Shown piece after piece: positions 8,191-16,941 of a stretch of DNA of 64,000 bases. Numbering within the stretch: position 1 is the first letter of the stretch; every line of letters starts with the position of its first letter. The stretch spans positions 124,001 through 188,000 of the forward strand of contig JBAZVN010000003.1 of NCBI GenBank assembly GCA_041660815.1, read 5' to 3'. This DNA is from PALSA-1006 sp041660815 (lineage in GTDB: Bacteria; Pseudomonadota; Gammaproteobacteria; Burkholderiales; Gallionellaceae). The translations under genes were made by a program, and so were the position numbers. The notes under the pieces are model-generated. The model was not told where the DNA came from and searched no databases. It was given only the letters and a program-made list of their open reading frames with translations.

Positions 8191-8919
8191 ATGGCGAGTG
8201 TAATTTTCGCGATCCTGTTTTATTTTGCGACATTGATTTTTGTCGTGGGATTGCTCTACCGTATTAATATTTATGCGCGCACACCCGCGCCGCTAAAAAT
8301 TCCCACTACACCGGCACCTACAACCAAGGGCGGCGTGGTATTGCGCATGACGCGAGAAGTGGTATTTTTTGAGAGTTTATTCAAAGCCAATTTATGGATT
8401 TGGAGTATGGGTTGGCTGTTTCACGCCAGTCTGGCGCTGGTGACATTGCGTCACTTGCGTTATTTCACCGAGCCTGTTTGGGGGTGGGTTGCTTTTGTTC
8501 AACCGTTCGGCATCTATGCGGGTATTACCATGCTGCTGGGTTTATGCGGACTTTGGGCACGCCGCATCTTCGTCGAGCGCATTCGTTATATTTCCACCCC
8601 GTCCGATCATCTCATGCTGGTATTGCTGATTGTTATTGCGGCCTCTGGATTGATGATGAAGTTTGTTGCGCATACCGATGTAGTCGGAGTTAAGAATTAC
8701 TTTATGGGTTTGTTAAGTTTTAATGTTGGCGCATTTCCCGCCGACGTTTTGTTGATGCTGCATTTAGCGATGGTTTTTCTGCTCCTGGCGATATTCCCCC
8801 TCAGTAAACTACTCCATGCGCCAGGAGTATTTTTCTCACCCACCCGCAATCAGACTGACAATCCGCGCGAGCAGCGTCATCTGAGTGCTTGGGCTGCCAA
8901 ATTAGAATCGGAGAAATAA
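8191..8919 (+). CDS. dsrM: DsrM, NarI-like cytochrome b subunit of the DsrMKJOP complex
   Basis: The 242-residue integral membrane protein has about five to six hydrophobic segments and His residues suited to bind two hemes b, for example in WLFHASLALVTLRHLRYF (near 80-97) and in VLLMLHLAMVF near 195. DsrM moves electrons between the quinone pool and the cytoplasmic DsrK. Its length is shorter than the sulfate-reducer form but usual for sulfur oxidisers. The stop is one base before the dsrK start, so the two are translated together. The final roughly 30 residues are cytoplasmic and charged. Confidence 0.93.
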   Translation: MASVIFAILFYFATLIFVVGLLYRINIYARTPAPLKIPTTPAPTTKGGVVLRMTREVVFFESLFKANLWIWSMGWLFHASLALVTLRHLRYFTEPVWGWVAFVQPFGIYAGITMLLGLCGLWARRIFVERIRYISTPSDHLMLVLLIVIAASGLMMKFVAHTDVVGVKNYFMGLLSFNVGAFPADVLLMLHLAMVFLLLAIFPLSKLLHAPGVFFSPTRNQTDNPREQRHLSAWAAKLESEK

Positions 8920-8920
8920 A

Positions 8921-10453
8921 ATGGCAGAAATCACCGCACCGGCATATCGCATTATCCCCATTATTCCCTCTTTAAAGCCGGGAGCAATGGCAGGCAAAGG
9001 GCCGTTTGTTGCCAGCGATAAAATAAATGAAGCAATCGGTTTTCCAGGTCAGTTGGTGGAAGATTGGCATGATCGTGCCATTGCCAAAATGGGCGAGTTG
9101 CTGTCCAAATATCGCTCACTTAAAGTGTATATGGATGCCTGCGTGCATTGCGGCGCCTGTTCCGACAAATGCCATTATTTTATCGGTACTCAAGATCCAA
9201 AGAATATGCCGGTAGCGCGTCAAGATTTAATGCGCAGTGTGTACCGCCGCTACTTTACCCTGCCCGGAAAACTATTCCCAAGGCTGGTAGGTGCGCGAGA
9301 TTTGACCCGTGAAGTATTGGACGAATGGTACAACTATTTCAATCAGTGTTCCGAGTGTCGTCGCTGTTCTGTGTTCTGCCCTTATGGTATCGATACTGCC
9401 GAAGTGACGATGGCGGCACGCGAGATTCTTGATTCGGTCGGCTACGGACAAAAATATTCCAATGAAATCATCGGCAAAGTACACAAGATCGGGAATAACC
9501 TGGGATTACCCGGGCCTGCTTTGATCGACACGCTGGAAGGACTGGAAGAAGATGTTAAGGAGGCAACCGGCGTTGATGTGCGCTTCCCGATTGACGTAAA
9601 GGGCGCGGAAGTGTTGCTGATTACGCCTTCCGCGGATTTCTTTGCCGAGCCGCATATCGACAGCTTGATCGGTTACGCCAAAGTATTTCACGCTACCGGC
9701 ACCAGCTGGACCTTGTCATCCATGGCATCCGAGGCGGGTAACTTCGGCATGTTTATCGGTAACTACGATCAGCTGCGCAAGATCGCGCTGCGCATCCGCG
9801 AGGCGGCGCTTGAACTGGGCGTTAAGCGAATCGTGGTGGGCGAATGCGGCCATGCATGGCGCGTTGCGTACAGCTTCTGGAATACCCTGAGTGGTGTCGG
9901 CGGTGGCGCGGGAGAGGTGGATCGTTTTGCGCAGATGCTGCAAAAACAACTGGATCATCGTTACAAGCAGCCCACGCATATTTGTGAATTTACCTGGGAT
10001 GCAATCGAACGCAATACGCTGAAATTCGACAAATCGGCCAACGATAAACACATCATTACTTTCCACGATTCCTGCAATGTGGCACGCGGTTCGCGCATGG
10101 GTGATCTGGCCGGAGGACAGTTTGAAATTCCACGCAATATCATCAAAGCCGTGGCCAACAATTTTGTGGAAATGTCCGCAAATACCACCCGCGAACAGAC
10201 CTTCTGTTGTGGCGGAGGCGGCGGCTTATTGACCGATGATCTGCTGGATTTGCGCGTCAAGGGAGCATTGCCGCGAATGGAAGTTTTGCAGCAAGTGGTG
10301 GATGAGAGTGGCGTTAATTTTATGGCAACCATTTGTGCGATCTGCAAAGCGCAGTTCACTAAAGTGCTGCCCATTTACGGTTTCGACCGTAGATTGGTGG
10401 GTGGTGTGCATCAATTGGTAAGCAATGCAATTATATTGGGCGAGAAGCACTAA
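8921..10453 (+). CDS. dsrK: DsrK, HdrD-like iron-sulfur catalytic subunit
   Basis: The 510-residue cytoplasmic subunit has two [4Fe-4S] ferredoxin motifs, ACVHCGACSDKC near residue 71 and QCSECRRCSVFC near 143. The CCG domain of heterodisulfide reductases is in TFCCGGGGG near 427, and further Cys occur in ICAICKAQF. Together they bind the unusual cluster that handles the DsrC trisulfide/disulfide. It pairs with DsrM at the membrane. Spacing of 1 bp to dsrM and 20 bp to dsrL fits a single transcript. Confidence 0.95.
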   Translation: MAEITAPAYRIIPIIPSLKPGAMAGKGPFVASDKINEAIGFPGQLVEDWHDRAIAKMGELLSKYRSLKVYMDACVHCGACSDKCHYFIGTQDPKNMPVARQDLMRSVYRRYFTLPGKLFPRLVGARDLTREVLDEWYNYFNQCSECRRCSVFCPYGIDTAEVTMAAREILDSVGYGQKYSNEIIGKVHKIGNNLGLPGPALIDTLEGLEEDVKEATGVDVRFPIDVKGAEVLLITPSADFFAEPHIDSLIGYAKVFHATGTSWTLSSMASEAGNFGMFIGNYDQLRKIALRIREAALELGVKRIVVGECGHAWRVAYSFWNTLSGVGGGAGEVDRFAQMLQKQLDHRYKQPTHICEFTWDAIERNTLKFDKSANDKHIITFHDSCNVARGSRMGDLAGGQFEIPRNIIKAVANNFVEMSANTTREQTFCCGGGGGLLTDDLLDLRVKGALPRMEVLQQVVDESGVNFMATICAICKAQFTKVLPIYGFDRRLVGGVHQLVSNAIILGEKH

Positions 10454-10473
10454 TTTATTGGAGGTAGGGCAAT

Positions 10474-12441
10474 ATGTCAGCAACAACCGAAACTACGCAA
10501 AAGATTACATTCCGCCGTTATAAAGATGGCGATAACAAGGTTAAGCGTTGGAATGAGCAAATTTTTCAGGCGAGTCACACGCACAAGTGTCCGACTTATA
10601 TTCAATCCACACCGCCTTGTCAGGGGAGTTGTCCTGCCGGGGAAGATATTCGCGGCTATTTGTCTATTGTTCGCGGCACTGAAAAAGTTCCGGTCGGTGC
10701 TGATGGCAAGCCGACCATGCCCTGGCAGGAATACGCTTGGCGCCGTCTAACCGAGGCAAATCCGTTTCCTTCCGTAATGGGGCGCGTATGCCCGGCTCCC
10801 TGTGAAACGGGTTGCAATCGCAATGAAGTGGAAGATCATGTCGGCATCAATTCGGTTGAGCATTTCCTGGGCGAATATGCGATTGCCAATAATTTAAAAT
10901 TCAACAAAACCGCTGCCGCGTCGGGTAAAAAAGTCGCAATTTTGGGCGGTGGCCCGGCCGGTCTTTCCTGCGCATATCAACTGGCTTTGAAGGGGCATGA
11001 AGTCACCATTTTTGACGAGCATGAATACCTTGGCGGCATGATGCGTTATGGCATTCCCGGTTTCCGTACGCCACGCGATGTGCTGGATGCTGAAATTCAA
11101 CGCATCGTTGATCTGGGTGTGAAAACCAGGATGAAGTGCCGTGTTGGATCCGATATTACGCTGGAACAAGTGCGCAAAGATTTTGACGCAGTATTCTTGG
11201 GCATGGGTGCGCAAGCGGGACGCGCGTTACCTATTGCTGATAGCGAAGCACCGAATGTGGTTACCGCGACCGCCTTTCTGAAAGCCTTTAACGATGGCCG
11301 TTTGCAGCATGTCGGCAAGCGTGTGGTGGTAGTCGGCGGCGGGGATACCTCGATTGACGTGGCAACCGTAGCGCGTCGTCTGGGGCATATTGCACACGCC
11401 AAACCAACCGATGCCGAGCATGCGATTGCCGGTCGGATGGCGCATGACGTGGCTGAAATTTCGGCCAAAGAAGGTGCCGAAGTGACCCTGACCTCGGTAT
11501 TCAATATCGACAAAATGCAGGCTAACAAACACGAAATTGAACAGGCGCTCGCCGAAGGAATTCATATTCGCGGCAGTCTGGTGCCAATCGGTATCGTGCG
11601 CGATGCCAATGGCCGTGCGACAGCCTTGCGCGTCGCTGTATGCGAAGCCAAATTTGTCGGCGGCAAGCTGGAGATTAAAAATGTTGAAGGTTCGGAACAG
11701 GACATCGAAGCCGATTTGATCGTATCCGCGATTGGTCAGGCAGTAGACTTCACCGGCTTGGAGCAATTCAACAACGGCAAAGGCGCAGTATCGACCGACA
11801 AGAATTATGTGGTGAATGGACAACCCGGCGTGTTTGCAGGTGGCGATGTAATTCGTCCGCATTTGCTGACTACCGCGATCGGTCACGGCTCAATCGCCGC
11901 CGACGGTATTCACAATTTTATGCTGGGTCGCGATTTGGATAAGCGTCCGAAAATCGACGCGCACCAGTTTGATCTGATGCGCAAGATGGCGGAAAAGGGC
12001 CTTGAAATCAAAGAGATACATGAGCCATTGCGCGGCACCTGCGACTCCAATGTGGCCGTGCATAATTTTGATAATCGTTCCGACCGTTATGTCATTCCGC
12101 ATGACAAATTGTTCCTCGGGCACTTCTCTTATGTTCCGCGCAATCACCGTGAAATCGTGACGCTGGACAAAGAAACTGCGCTGGGTAATTTCGATGAACG
12201 TCTGGTTGCCCTGGTTCAGGAACAGGCGGTAGCTGAAGCCAAGCGTTGTATGAGTTGCGGTATGTGTTTTGAGTGCGATAACTGTGTCATGTATTGCCCT
12301 CAGACCGCTGTGTATCGCGTCAAGAAGAGCGAAGCAACCACCGGACGTTATGTGGCTACCGACTATGATAAATGTGTCGGCTGTCATATTTGTGCGGACG
12401 TTTGCCCGACCGGTTATATTCAAATGGGCTTGGGTGAGTAA
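10474..12441 (+). CDS. dsrL: DsrL, NAD(P)H:acceptor oxidoreductase with ferredoxin tail
   Basis: The 655-residue flavoprotein resembles the small subunit of glutamate synthase. It has an N-terminal Cys-rich cluster region (PPCQGSCPAGEDIRGY near 42; CPAPCETGC near 110), an FAD Rossmann motif VAILGGGPAGLSCAYQLA near 151, and an NAD(P)-binding motif VVVVGGGDTSIDVA near 284. The C-terminal ferredoxin has CMSCGMCFECDNCVMYC and KCVGCHICADVCPTGYIQ. DsrL takes electrons released by DsrAB during sulfur oxidation and reduces NAD(P)+. Its presence supports the oxidative direction. The C-terminal two-cluster ferredoxin places it among the long DsrL forms. Ribosome site TTGGAGGTAGG. Confidence 0.95.
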   Translation: MSATTETTQKITFRRYKDGDNKVKRWNEQIFQASHTHKCPTYIQSTPPCQGSCPAGEDIRGYLSIVRGTEKVPVGADGKPTMPWQEYAWRRLTEANPFPSVMGRVCPAPCETGCNRNEVEDHVGINSVEHFLGEYAIANNLKFNKTAAASGKKVAILGGGPAGLSCAYQLALKGHEVTIFDEHEYLGGMMRYGIPGFRTPRDVLDAEIQRIVDLGVKTRMKCRVGSDITLEQVRKDFDAVFLGMGAQAGRALPIADSEAPNVVTATAFLKAFNDGRLQHVGKRVVVVGGGDTSIDVATVARRLGHIAHAKPTDAEHAIAGRMAHDVAEISAKEGAEVTLTSVFNIDKMQANKHEIEQALAEGIHIRGSLVPIGIVRDANGRATALRVAVCEAKFVGGKLEIKNVEGSEQDIEADLIVSAIGQAVDFTGLEQFNNGKGAVSTDKNYVVNGQPGVFAGGDVIRPHLLTTAIGHGSIAADGIHNFMLGRDLDKRPKIDAHQFDLMRKMAEKGLEIKEIHEPLRGTCDSNVAVHNFDNRSDRYVIPHDKLFLGHFSYVPRNHREIVTLDKETALGNFDERLVALVQEQAVAEAKRCMSCGMCFECDNCVMYCPQTAVYRVKKSEATTGRYVATDYDKCVGCHICADVCPTGYIQMGLGE

Positions 12442-12454
12442 AGACTATTCAGCC

Positions 12455-12510
12455 ACAGATTTTCACGGATAGCTAAGTTGGGTGTTTTGTATTTATCCGT
12501 GTCAATCTGT
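12455..12510. repeat. Inverted repeat between dsrL and dsrJ
   Basis: Left arm ACAGATTTTCACGGATA at 12455-12471 and right arm TATCCGTGTCAATCTGT at 12494-12510 pair at 15 of 17 positions around a 22-base loop. It resembles the dispersed ACAGATTNNCACGGAT-type palindromes found in many proteobacterial genomes. A second small hairpin (ACCTC TTC GAGGT) lies just downstream near 12528-12540. The block interrupts the otherwise tight operon with about 120 bp and could lower or separate dsrJOP expression. Confidence 0.65.
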
Positions 12511-12563
12511 ACCCGAGGGCACAAGAACCTCTTCGAGGTGTCCATCTATGGCGAATACTAAAA

Positions 12564-12932
12564 ATGATGAAAACTATTCTGTTCTTATTTTTGCTGGCTG
12601 TTTCGCCCGTATGGGCGGCAGATTCTATCTCCCCCAAGCCGGATATTGGCAAGGGCGGTGAATGTATAAAAGATACCCAGTGGATGCGCAAAAACCACAT
12701 GCATCTACTGACGCATCAGCGTGACGAGACGGTGCGTATGGGCAAGCGCGATGAAAAGATTAGTCTTAAAGCGTGTATTGAATGTCATGCCAGCACCAGG
12801 GATGACAGTGTAATTGCGCGTGACGATAGCTTTTGCGTGTCCTGTCACCATTATGAAGCCGTAAAAATAGATTGCTTCGAATGCCACTCGGGTAAACGTA
12901 AAAGTGCGTGGTTGCAGAGGAACGCAAAATGA
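12564..12932 (+). CDS. dsrJ: DsrJ, periplasmic triheme cytochrome c
   Basis: The 122-residue protein starts with an uncleaved or cleavable signal segment (MKTILFLFLLAVSPVWAAD) and contains exactly three CxxCH heme motifs: CIECH near 73, CVSCH near 91 and CFECH near 104. A conserved free Cys in GGECIKDTQWMRKNHM near 33 matches the Cys described as an unusual axial heme ligand in DsrJ. With DsrO and DsrP it forms the periplasmic part of the DsrMKJOP complex. Two adjacent ATGs (12564, 12567) are possible starts. The stop overlaps the dsrO start. Confidence 0.95.
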   Translation: MMKTILFLFLLAVSPVWAADSISPKPDIGKGGECIKDTQWMRKNHMHLLTHQRDETVRMGKRDEKISLKACIECHASTRDDSVIARDDSFCVSCHHYEAVKIDCFECHSGKRKSAWLQRNAK

Positions 12933-13645
12933 ACGATATGAACGCGCAACGTAGAAATTTCTTAAAATCCTCACTGGGGATTGCGGCCGTGTCAATTGCA
13001 CCGGGCATGCTGTTGTTTGATATGGCCCATGGCAAACCGGAAACGCTCAGCGGCAAAGTGCGCTGGGGGATGCTGATTGATACCGAGCATTGCAGCTCGG
13101 GTTGCACGGACTGTGTAAGCGCCTGCAACACTGAGAATGGCTTGTCCGGACAAACCAAGTCGACTGATTCACAGTGGATTCGCAAAATCGAGATCAAAAG
13201 TATCAGTACCGGACGCGAGGTTTCACTGCCGATGATGTGCCAACACTGCGAGCAGCCGCCCTGTGTGGATGTATGCCCGACTGCCGCTTCTTTTAAACGT
13301 GCGGATGGCATTGTGCTTGTGGATAAACACCGCTGCATCGGCTGCCGCTATTGCATGATGGCGTGCCCGTATAAAGCCCGTTCCTTTGTGCACGAACCCT
13401 TAACCGATCAAAATCCGGATGTGCCGCGCGGTAAAGGTACGGTGGAGAGTTGCACATTGTGTGTGCACCGTATTGATCAGGGATTGCAGCCCGCATGTGC
13501 CGCAGCCTGTCCGAATCAAGCCATTTTATTTGGTGATTTAAATGATCCGGAAAGTGCGATTGCCATGAAATTGCACAGTGTCATGTCGCAACAAGTTCGC
13601 GCCGATTTGCAGCTGAATCCGGGCGTGCATTACCAAGGATTGTAA
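12929..13645 (+). CDS. dsrO: DsrO, Tat-exported ferredoxin-like iron-sulfur protein
   Basis: The 238-residue protein begins with a twin-arginine signal (QRRNFLKSSLGIAAVS), so it is exported folded. Four Cys clusters of the DmsB/HybA type follow: CSSGCTDCVSACN near 53, CQHCEQPPCVDVCP near 101, RCIGCRYCMMACP near 133 and CTLCVHRIDQGLQPACAAACP near 176. It carries electrons between DsrJ and the membrane subunit DsrP. The ATG at 12929 overlaps the dsrJ stop (ATGA), showing translational coupling, and is preferred over the longer frame. Confidence 0.96.
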   Translation: MNDMNAQRRNFLKSSLGIAAVSIAPGMLLFDMAHGKPETLSGKVRWGMLIDTEHCSSGCTDCVSACNTENGLSGQTKSTDSQWIRKIEIKSISTGREVSLPMMCQHCEQPPCVDVCPTAASFKRADGIVLVDKHRCIGCRYCMMACPYKARSFVHEPLTDQNPDVPRGKGTVESCTLCVHRIDQGLQPACAAACPNQAILFGDLNDPESAIAMKLHSVMSQQVRADLQLNPGVHYQGL

Positions 13646-13647
13646 TT

Positions 13648-14829
13648 ATGCCCAGCCTAACTTCACTCAGATTAAAAAATCGTTTGTACTACGTGTTGCT
13701 GGCAGCGGCAGGGCTGGTAGTTTTGGCCGGATTGTATGCCGTGCATCTAATGGAATCTCACGGTCATATCATCAGCGGAATGAACAACCAGATCGTATGG
13801 GGACTTCCGCATGTGTTCGCCATCTTTTTGATTGTCGCGGCATCGGGCGTTTTGAATGTTGCCTCTATCGGTTCGGTATTTGGCAAAGCTATTTATAAAG
13901 CGCGCGCTCCTTTGGCGAGTTTGTTGTCCATCGCCATGTTGGCCGGGGGATTAACGGTGCTGATGCTGGATTTGGGCAGGCCCGATAGAATTATTGTCGC
14001 GGCAACGAATTTCAATCTCACTTCGGTATTTGCATGGAATATTGTTTTGTATTCCGGCATGTTTTCACTGGTGATTGTTTATCTGTGGACGATGATGGAA
14101 CAGCGCATGAATCGCTGGACTAAAACAGCCGGTATTGCGGTGTTCGTCTGGCGTTTTATTTTAACCACCGGAACCGGTTTGATCTTTGCTTTTTTAACCG
14201 CGCGTCAAGCCTATGGTTCGGCGATGTTGCCCCCCATGTTTATCGTGTTGTCTTTTGCCTGGGGCTTGGCAGTATTCCATTTGGTGCAGACTTCGATTTA
14301 TGTATGGAATGAAAAAGCGCTTGACCCGGCCATTTTGCAGCGCAAGAAAAACTTGCTCGGTGTTTTTGTGATCGGTTCACTGTATATGGTGGCGACCTAT
14401 CATTTCACCAATTTATACTTTGCCCAGCAAACTGGTTTTGAAAATTTTATTTTGCGTGATGGCGGCATCTATCCGAATTTATTCTGGTGGGGTTATGTCC
14501 TGCTGGGCAATATAATTCCTCTAATACTCATATACTTGCCAAATCTCGGTAAAAATAAATGCGTCATGCTGGCTTCCCTGTTAGTGGTACTGGGAGCGCT
14601 GGCATTGTTGTATGTATTTATTATCGGAGGCCAAGCGTATCCGCTGAATATCTTCCCCGGTTATACCGCCAGCAGCACTTTCGGCGACGGACAGATCGCG
14701 CCTTATAGCCCTTCTTTGTATGAGTTTTTGCTGGGCATGGGCGGCTTGGCAATCGCCTTCATCATCACCACCGTGAGTGTTCGTGTGTTGAATTTTATGC
14801 CGCAAGACAAACCTTTCATTGCCGATTAA
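13648..14829 (+). CDS. dsrP: DsrP, NrfD-family quinone-interacting membrane subunit
   Basis: The 393-residue integral membrane protein has about ten hydrophobic segments and the NrfD/PsrC pattern, for example GGLTVLMLDLGRPDRI near 100 and NIVLYSGMFSLVIVYLW near 131. DsrP exchanges electrons with the quinone pool and docks DsrO. It starts 3 bp after the dsrO stop. This is the last gene of the transmembrane complex module. Confidence 0.95.
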   Translation: MPSLTSLRLKNRLYYVLLAAAGLVVLAGLYAVHLMESHGHIISGMNNQIVWGLPHVFAIFLIVAASGVLNVASIGSVFGKAIYKARAPLASLLSIAMLAGGLTVLMLDLGRPDRIIVAATNFNLTSVFAWNIVLYSGMFSLVIVYLWTMMEQRMNRWTKTAGIAVFVWRFILTTGTGLIFAFLTARQAYGSAMLPPMFIVLSFAWGLAVFHLVQTSIYVWNEKALDPAILQRKKNLLGVFVIGSLYMVATYHFTNLYFAQQTGFENFILRDGGIYPNLFWWGYVLLGNIIPLILIYLPNLGKNKCVMLASLLVVLGALALLYVFIIGGQAYPLNIFPGYTASSTFGDGQIAPYSPSLYEFLLGMGGLAIAFIITTVSVRVLNFMPQDKPFIAD

Positions 14830-14847
14830 TTCTCCCGTCACGCTGCC

Positions 14848-16257
14848 ATGAATCGCATGCTTATTTCGGCGGCACACAAGTCATCCGGTAAAACCATGGT
14901 GAGTATCGGCTTGTGTGCCGCGCTGAAAGCGCGCGGCCATGCCGTTCAACCCTTCAAAAAAGGCCCGGATTACATCGACCCGATGTGGCTTTCCCAGGCC
15001 GCCGGACATCCCTGCCGCAATCTTGATTTATATTTGTTGGAAAATGACGCAATCGTTTCCACCTTTGTGCAACATAGTACCGAAGTTAATCTGGTTGAAG
15101 GCAATAAAGGTTTGTACGACGGCCTGGCTCTGGATGGCAGCAACAGCAACGCGGCACTGGCCAAGCTTTTGGACTTGCCGGTATTCCTGGTGATTGACGC
15201 ACGCGGCATGACACGCGGCATTGCCCCGCTGATTCTGGGATATCAGGCGTTTGATCGCGATGTTCAATTTGCCGGGGTGATCCTGAATAATTTGGGCGGA
15301 TCGCGCCATGAGTCAAAACTGCGTGCGGTGATTGAGCATTACACCGATTTGCCGGTAGTCGGCGCGATTCATCATGATGAGCGTCTGAGCATCGTCGAGC
15401 GTCATCTGGGATTAATGCCGAGCAATGAATCGCATGTGGCCAGCGCAAAAATCAAACAAATCGGCGATGCCATTGCGGAACAGGTTGATCTGGACAAGCT
15501 GCTGGCGCTGTCGCAAAAAACACCGCTAAATTTGCCGCATCAAGCACAGATAAGCCCGCTTGCCTGCGGGGAAAAAATAAAAATCGGCATCGCTCAGGAT
15601 CGCGCTTTTGGTTTTTATTATGCGGATGATCTGGATGCGTTGGAAGCCGCCGGTGCGGAGTTAATTCCATTTGATGCGCTGCGCAATGAGCATCTGCCGC
15701 AGGTGGATGCTTTGTATATCGGGGGAGGGTTTCCTGAAACCTGCGCTGCCGAACTGGAAGCCAACAGCGCTTTGCGTGGCGAAATAAAACAGGCGATTGA
15801 CGCGGGGTTGCCGGCCTATGCCGAGTGCGGCGGCTTGATGTATTTGTCGCGCAGTATTGACTATCAGGGGCGCAGCTATGAAATGGTCGGCGCGATTCCC
15901 GGTGATGTGAAGATGCATAGCAAACCGATCGGTCGCGGTTATGTGCATCTTCAGGAAAATACTGCCCATCTGTGGCCACGCCCCGATATGCCGGCCAAAC
16001 AAATTAAAGCGCATGAATTTCACTATTCCAGCCTGGAAAATCTACCGCCCGATTCGCGCTTTGCTTATCATGTTGAGCGCGGTCATGGCATCGACGGCAA
16101 ACGCGACGGGTTAATGATTAATAATTTACTGGCTTCATACACGCATTTGCGCACCATCGGCAGCTGCTATTGGGCGACCCGTTTCGTAGCCTTCATCCGG
16201 CGCTGCAAGTCGCAACACCAGACAGAATCAAATTTACTTAAAAAGGAATCCGCATGA
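14848..16257 (+). CDS. dsrN: DsrN, siroheme amide synthase (CobB/CbiA-like)
   Basis: The 469-residue protein has an N-terminal P-loop amidoligase domain (SAAHKSSGKTMVSIGL near residue 7; KKGPDYIDP near 38) and a C-terminal class I glutamine amidotransferase domain with the nucleophile in YAECGGLMYL near 326. Homologues amidate cobyrinic acid. In dsr clusters the enzyme is assigned to making the siroheme-amide cofactor of DsrAB. The length and two-domain order fit the family. Its end overlaps the following DUF4202 gene by 4 bp. Confidence 0.93.
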   Translation: MNRMLISAAHKSSGKTMVSIGLCAALKARGHAVQPFKKGPDYIDPMWLSQAAGHPCRNLDLYLLENDAIVSTFVQHSTEVNLVEGNKGLYDGLALDGSNSNAALAKLLDLPVFLVIDARGMTRGIAPLILGYQAFDRDVQFAGVILNNLGGSRHESKLRAVIEHYTDLPVVGAIHHDERLSIVERHLGLMPSNESHVASAKIKQIGDAIAEQVDLDKLLALSQKTPLNLPHQAQISPLACGEKIKIGIAQDRAFGFYYADDLDALEAAGAELIPFDALRNEHLPQVDALYIGGGFPETCAAELEANSALRGEIKQAIDAGLPAYAECGGLMYLSRSIDYQGRSYEMVGAIPGDVKMHSKPIGRGYVHLQENTAHLWPRPDMPAKQIKAHEFHYSSLENLPPDSRFAYHVERGHGIDGKRDGLMINNLLASYTHLRTIGSCYWATRFVAFIRRCKSQHQTESNLLKKESA

Positions 16258-16853
16258 GCAACTCACTATTTCAAAAAGCACTCAGTGCATTTGATCAGGC
16301 CAACGCGCAAGACCCCAACCGTGAGATGGCCGATGGCAAAGAACTTCCCAAGGAATTGTTGTACGCGCAGCGCATGACTGAAATGCAGGAACGCTACGCA
16401 CCCGAAGCATCCGATGCGGTAAAACTTGCGGTGCGTGCCCAGCACATTCAGCGCTGGAAAATTCCGCGTAGTGACTATCCGATGGACAAGCCGGGTTATA
16501 TGTTATGGCGTACCACCCTGTATAAATTCCATGCGGCAACCGCCGGAAATTTGATGAAAGAAGTCGGCTATGACGATGAAATGATAGAGCGCGTAAAAAC
16601 CATTGTCAGTAAAACCGGATTAAAAACAAATCCCGAAACGCAACTGATGGAAGATGTGGTTGATTTGGTGTTTATCGAGCATTACATGCTGGGATTTGCC
16701 GGGCAGCATGCCGACTATGACGAAGCCAAATGGATTCTGATTGTTAAAAAAACCTGGAACAAAATGTCCGACAGAGCGCACGAATTTGCGTTGTCCGGCA
16801 AAATTAAATTGCCCGAGGCGCTGGTACCACTCATTTTAAAGGCAATCAAGTAA
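16254..16853 (+). CDS. DUF4202 family protein
   Basis: The 199-residue protein matches the DUF4202 pattern: SAFDQANAQDPN near residue 11, LLYAQRMTEMQERYAPEASDAVKLAVRAQHIQRWKIPR around 35-75, and VDLVFIEHYMLGF near 137. His and Asp residues spaced as in HD-like metal-binding helices are visible, but no enzymatic activity is established. It overlaps the dsrN stop (ATGA) and so is part of the dsr transcript. Similar genes accompany sulfur-oxidation clusters in other bacteria, so an accessory role in sulfur metabolism is a fair inference. Confidence 0.8.
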   Translation: MSNSLFQKALSAFDQANAQDPNREMADGKELPKELLYAQRMTEMQERYAPEASDAVKLAVRAQHIQRWKIPRSDYPMDKPGYMLWRTTLYKFHAATAGNLMKEVGYDDEMIERVKTIVSKTGLKTNPETQLMEDVVDLVFIEHYMLGFAGQHADYDEAKWILIVKKTWNKMSDRAHEFALSGKIKLPEALVPLILKAIK

Positions 16854-16941
16854 CTTACTGTTTATTAAGGTAATTTATTTGTAGGCGCTTGGGTCGAAAA
16901 CTTCTTCGAGGCAATCTGCAGAAAAAAGGTTTAAATATTTT

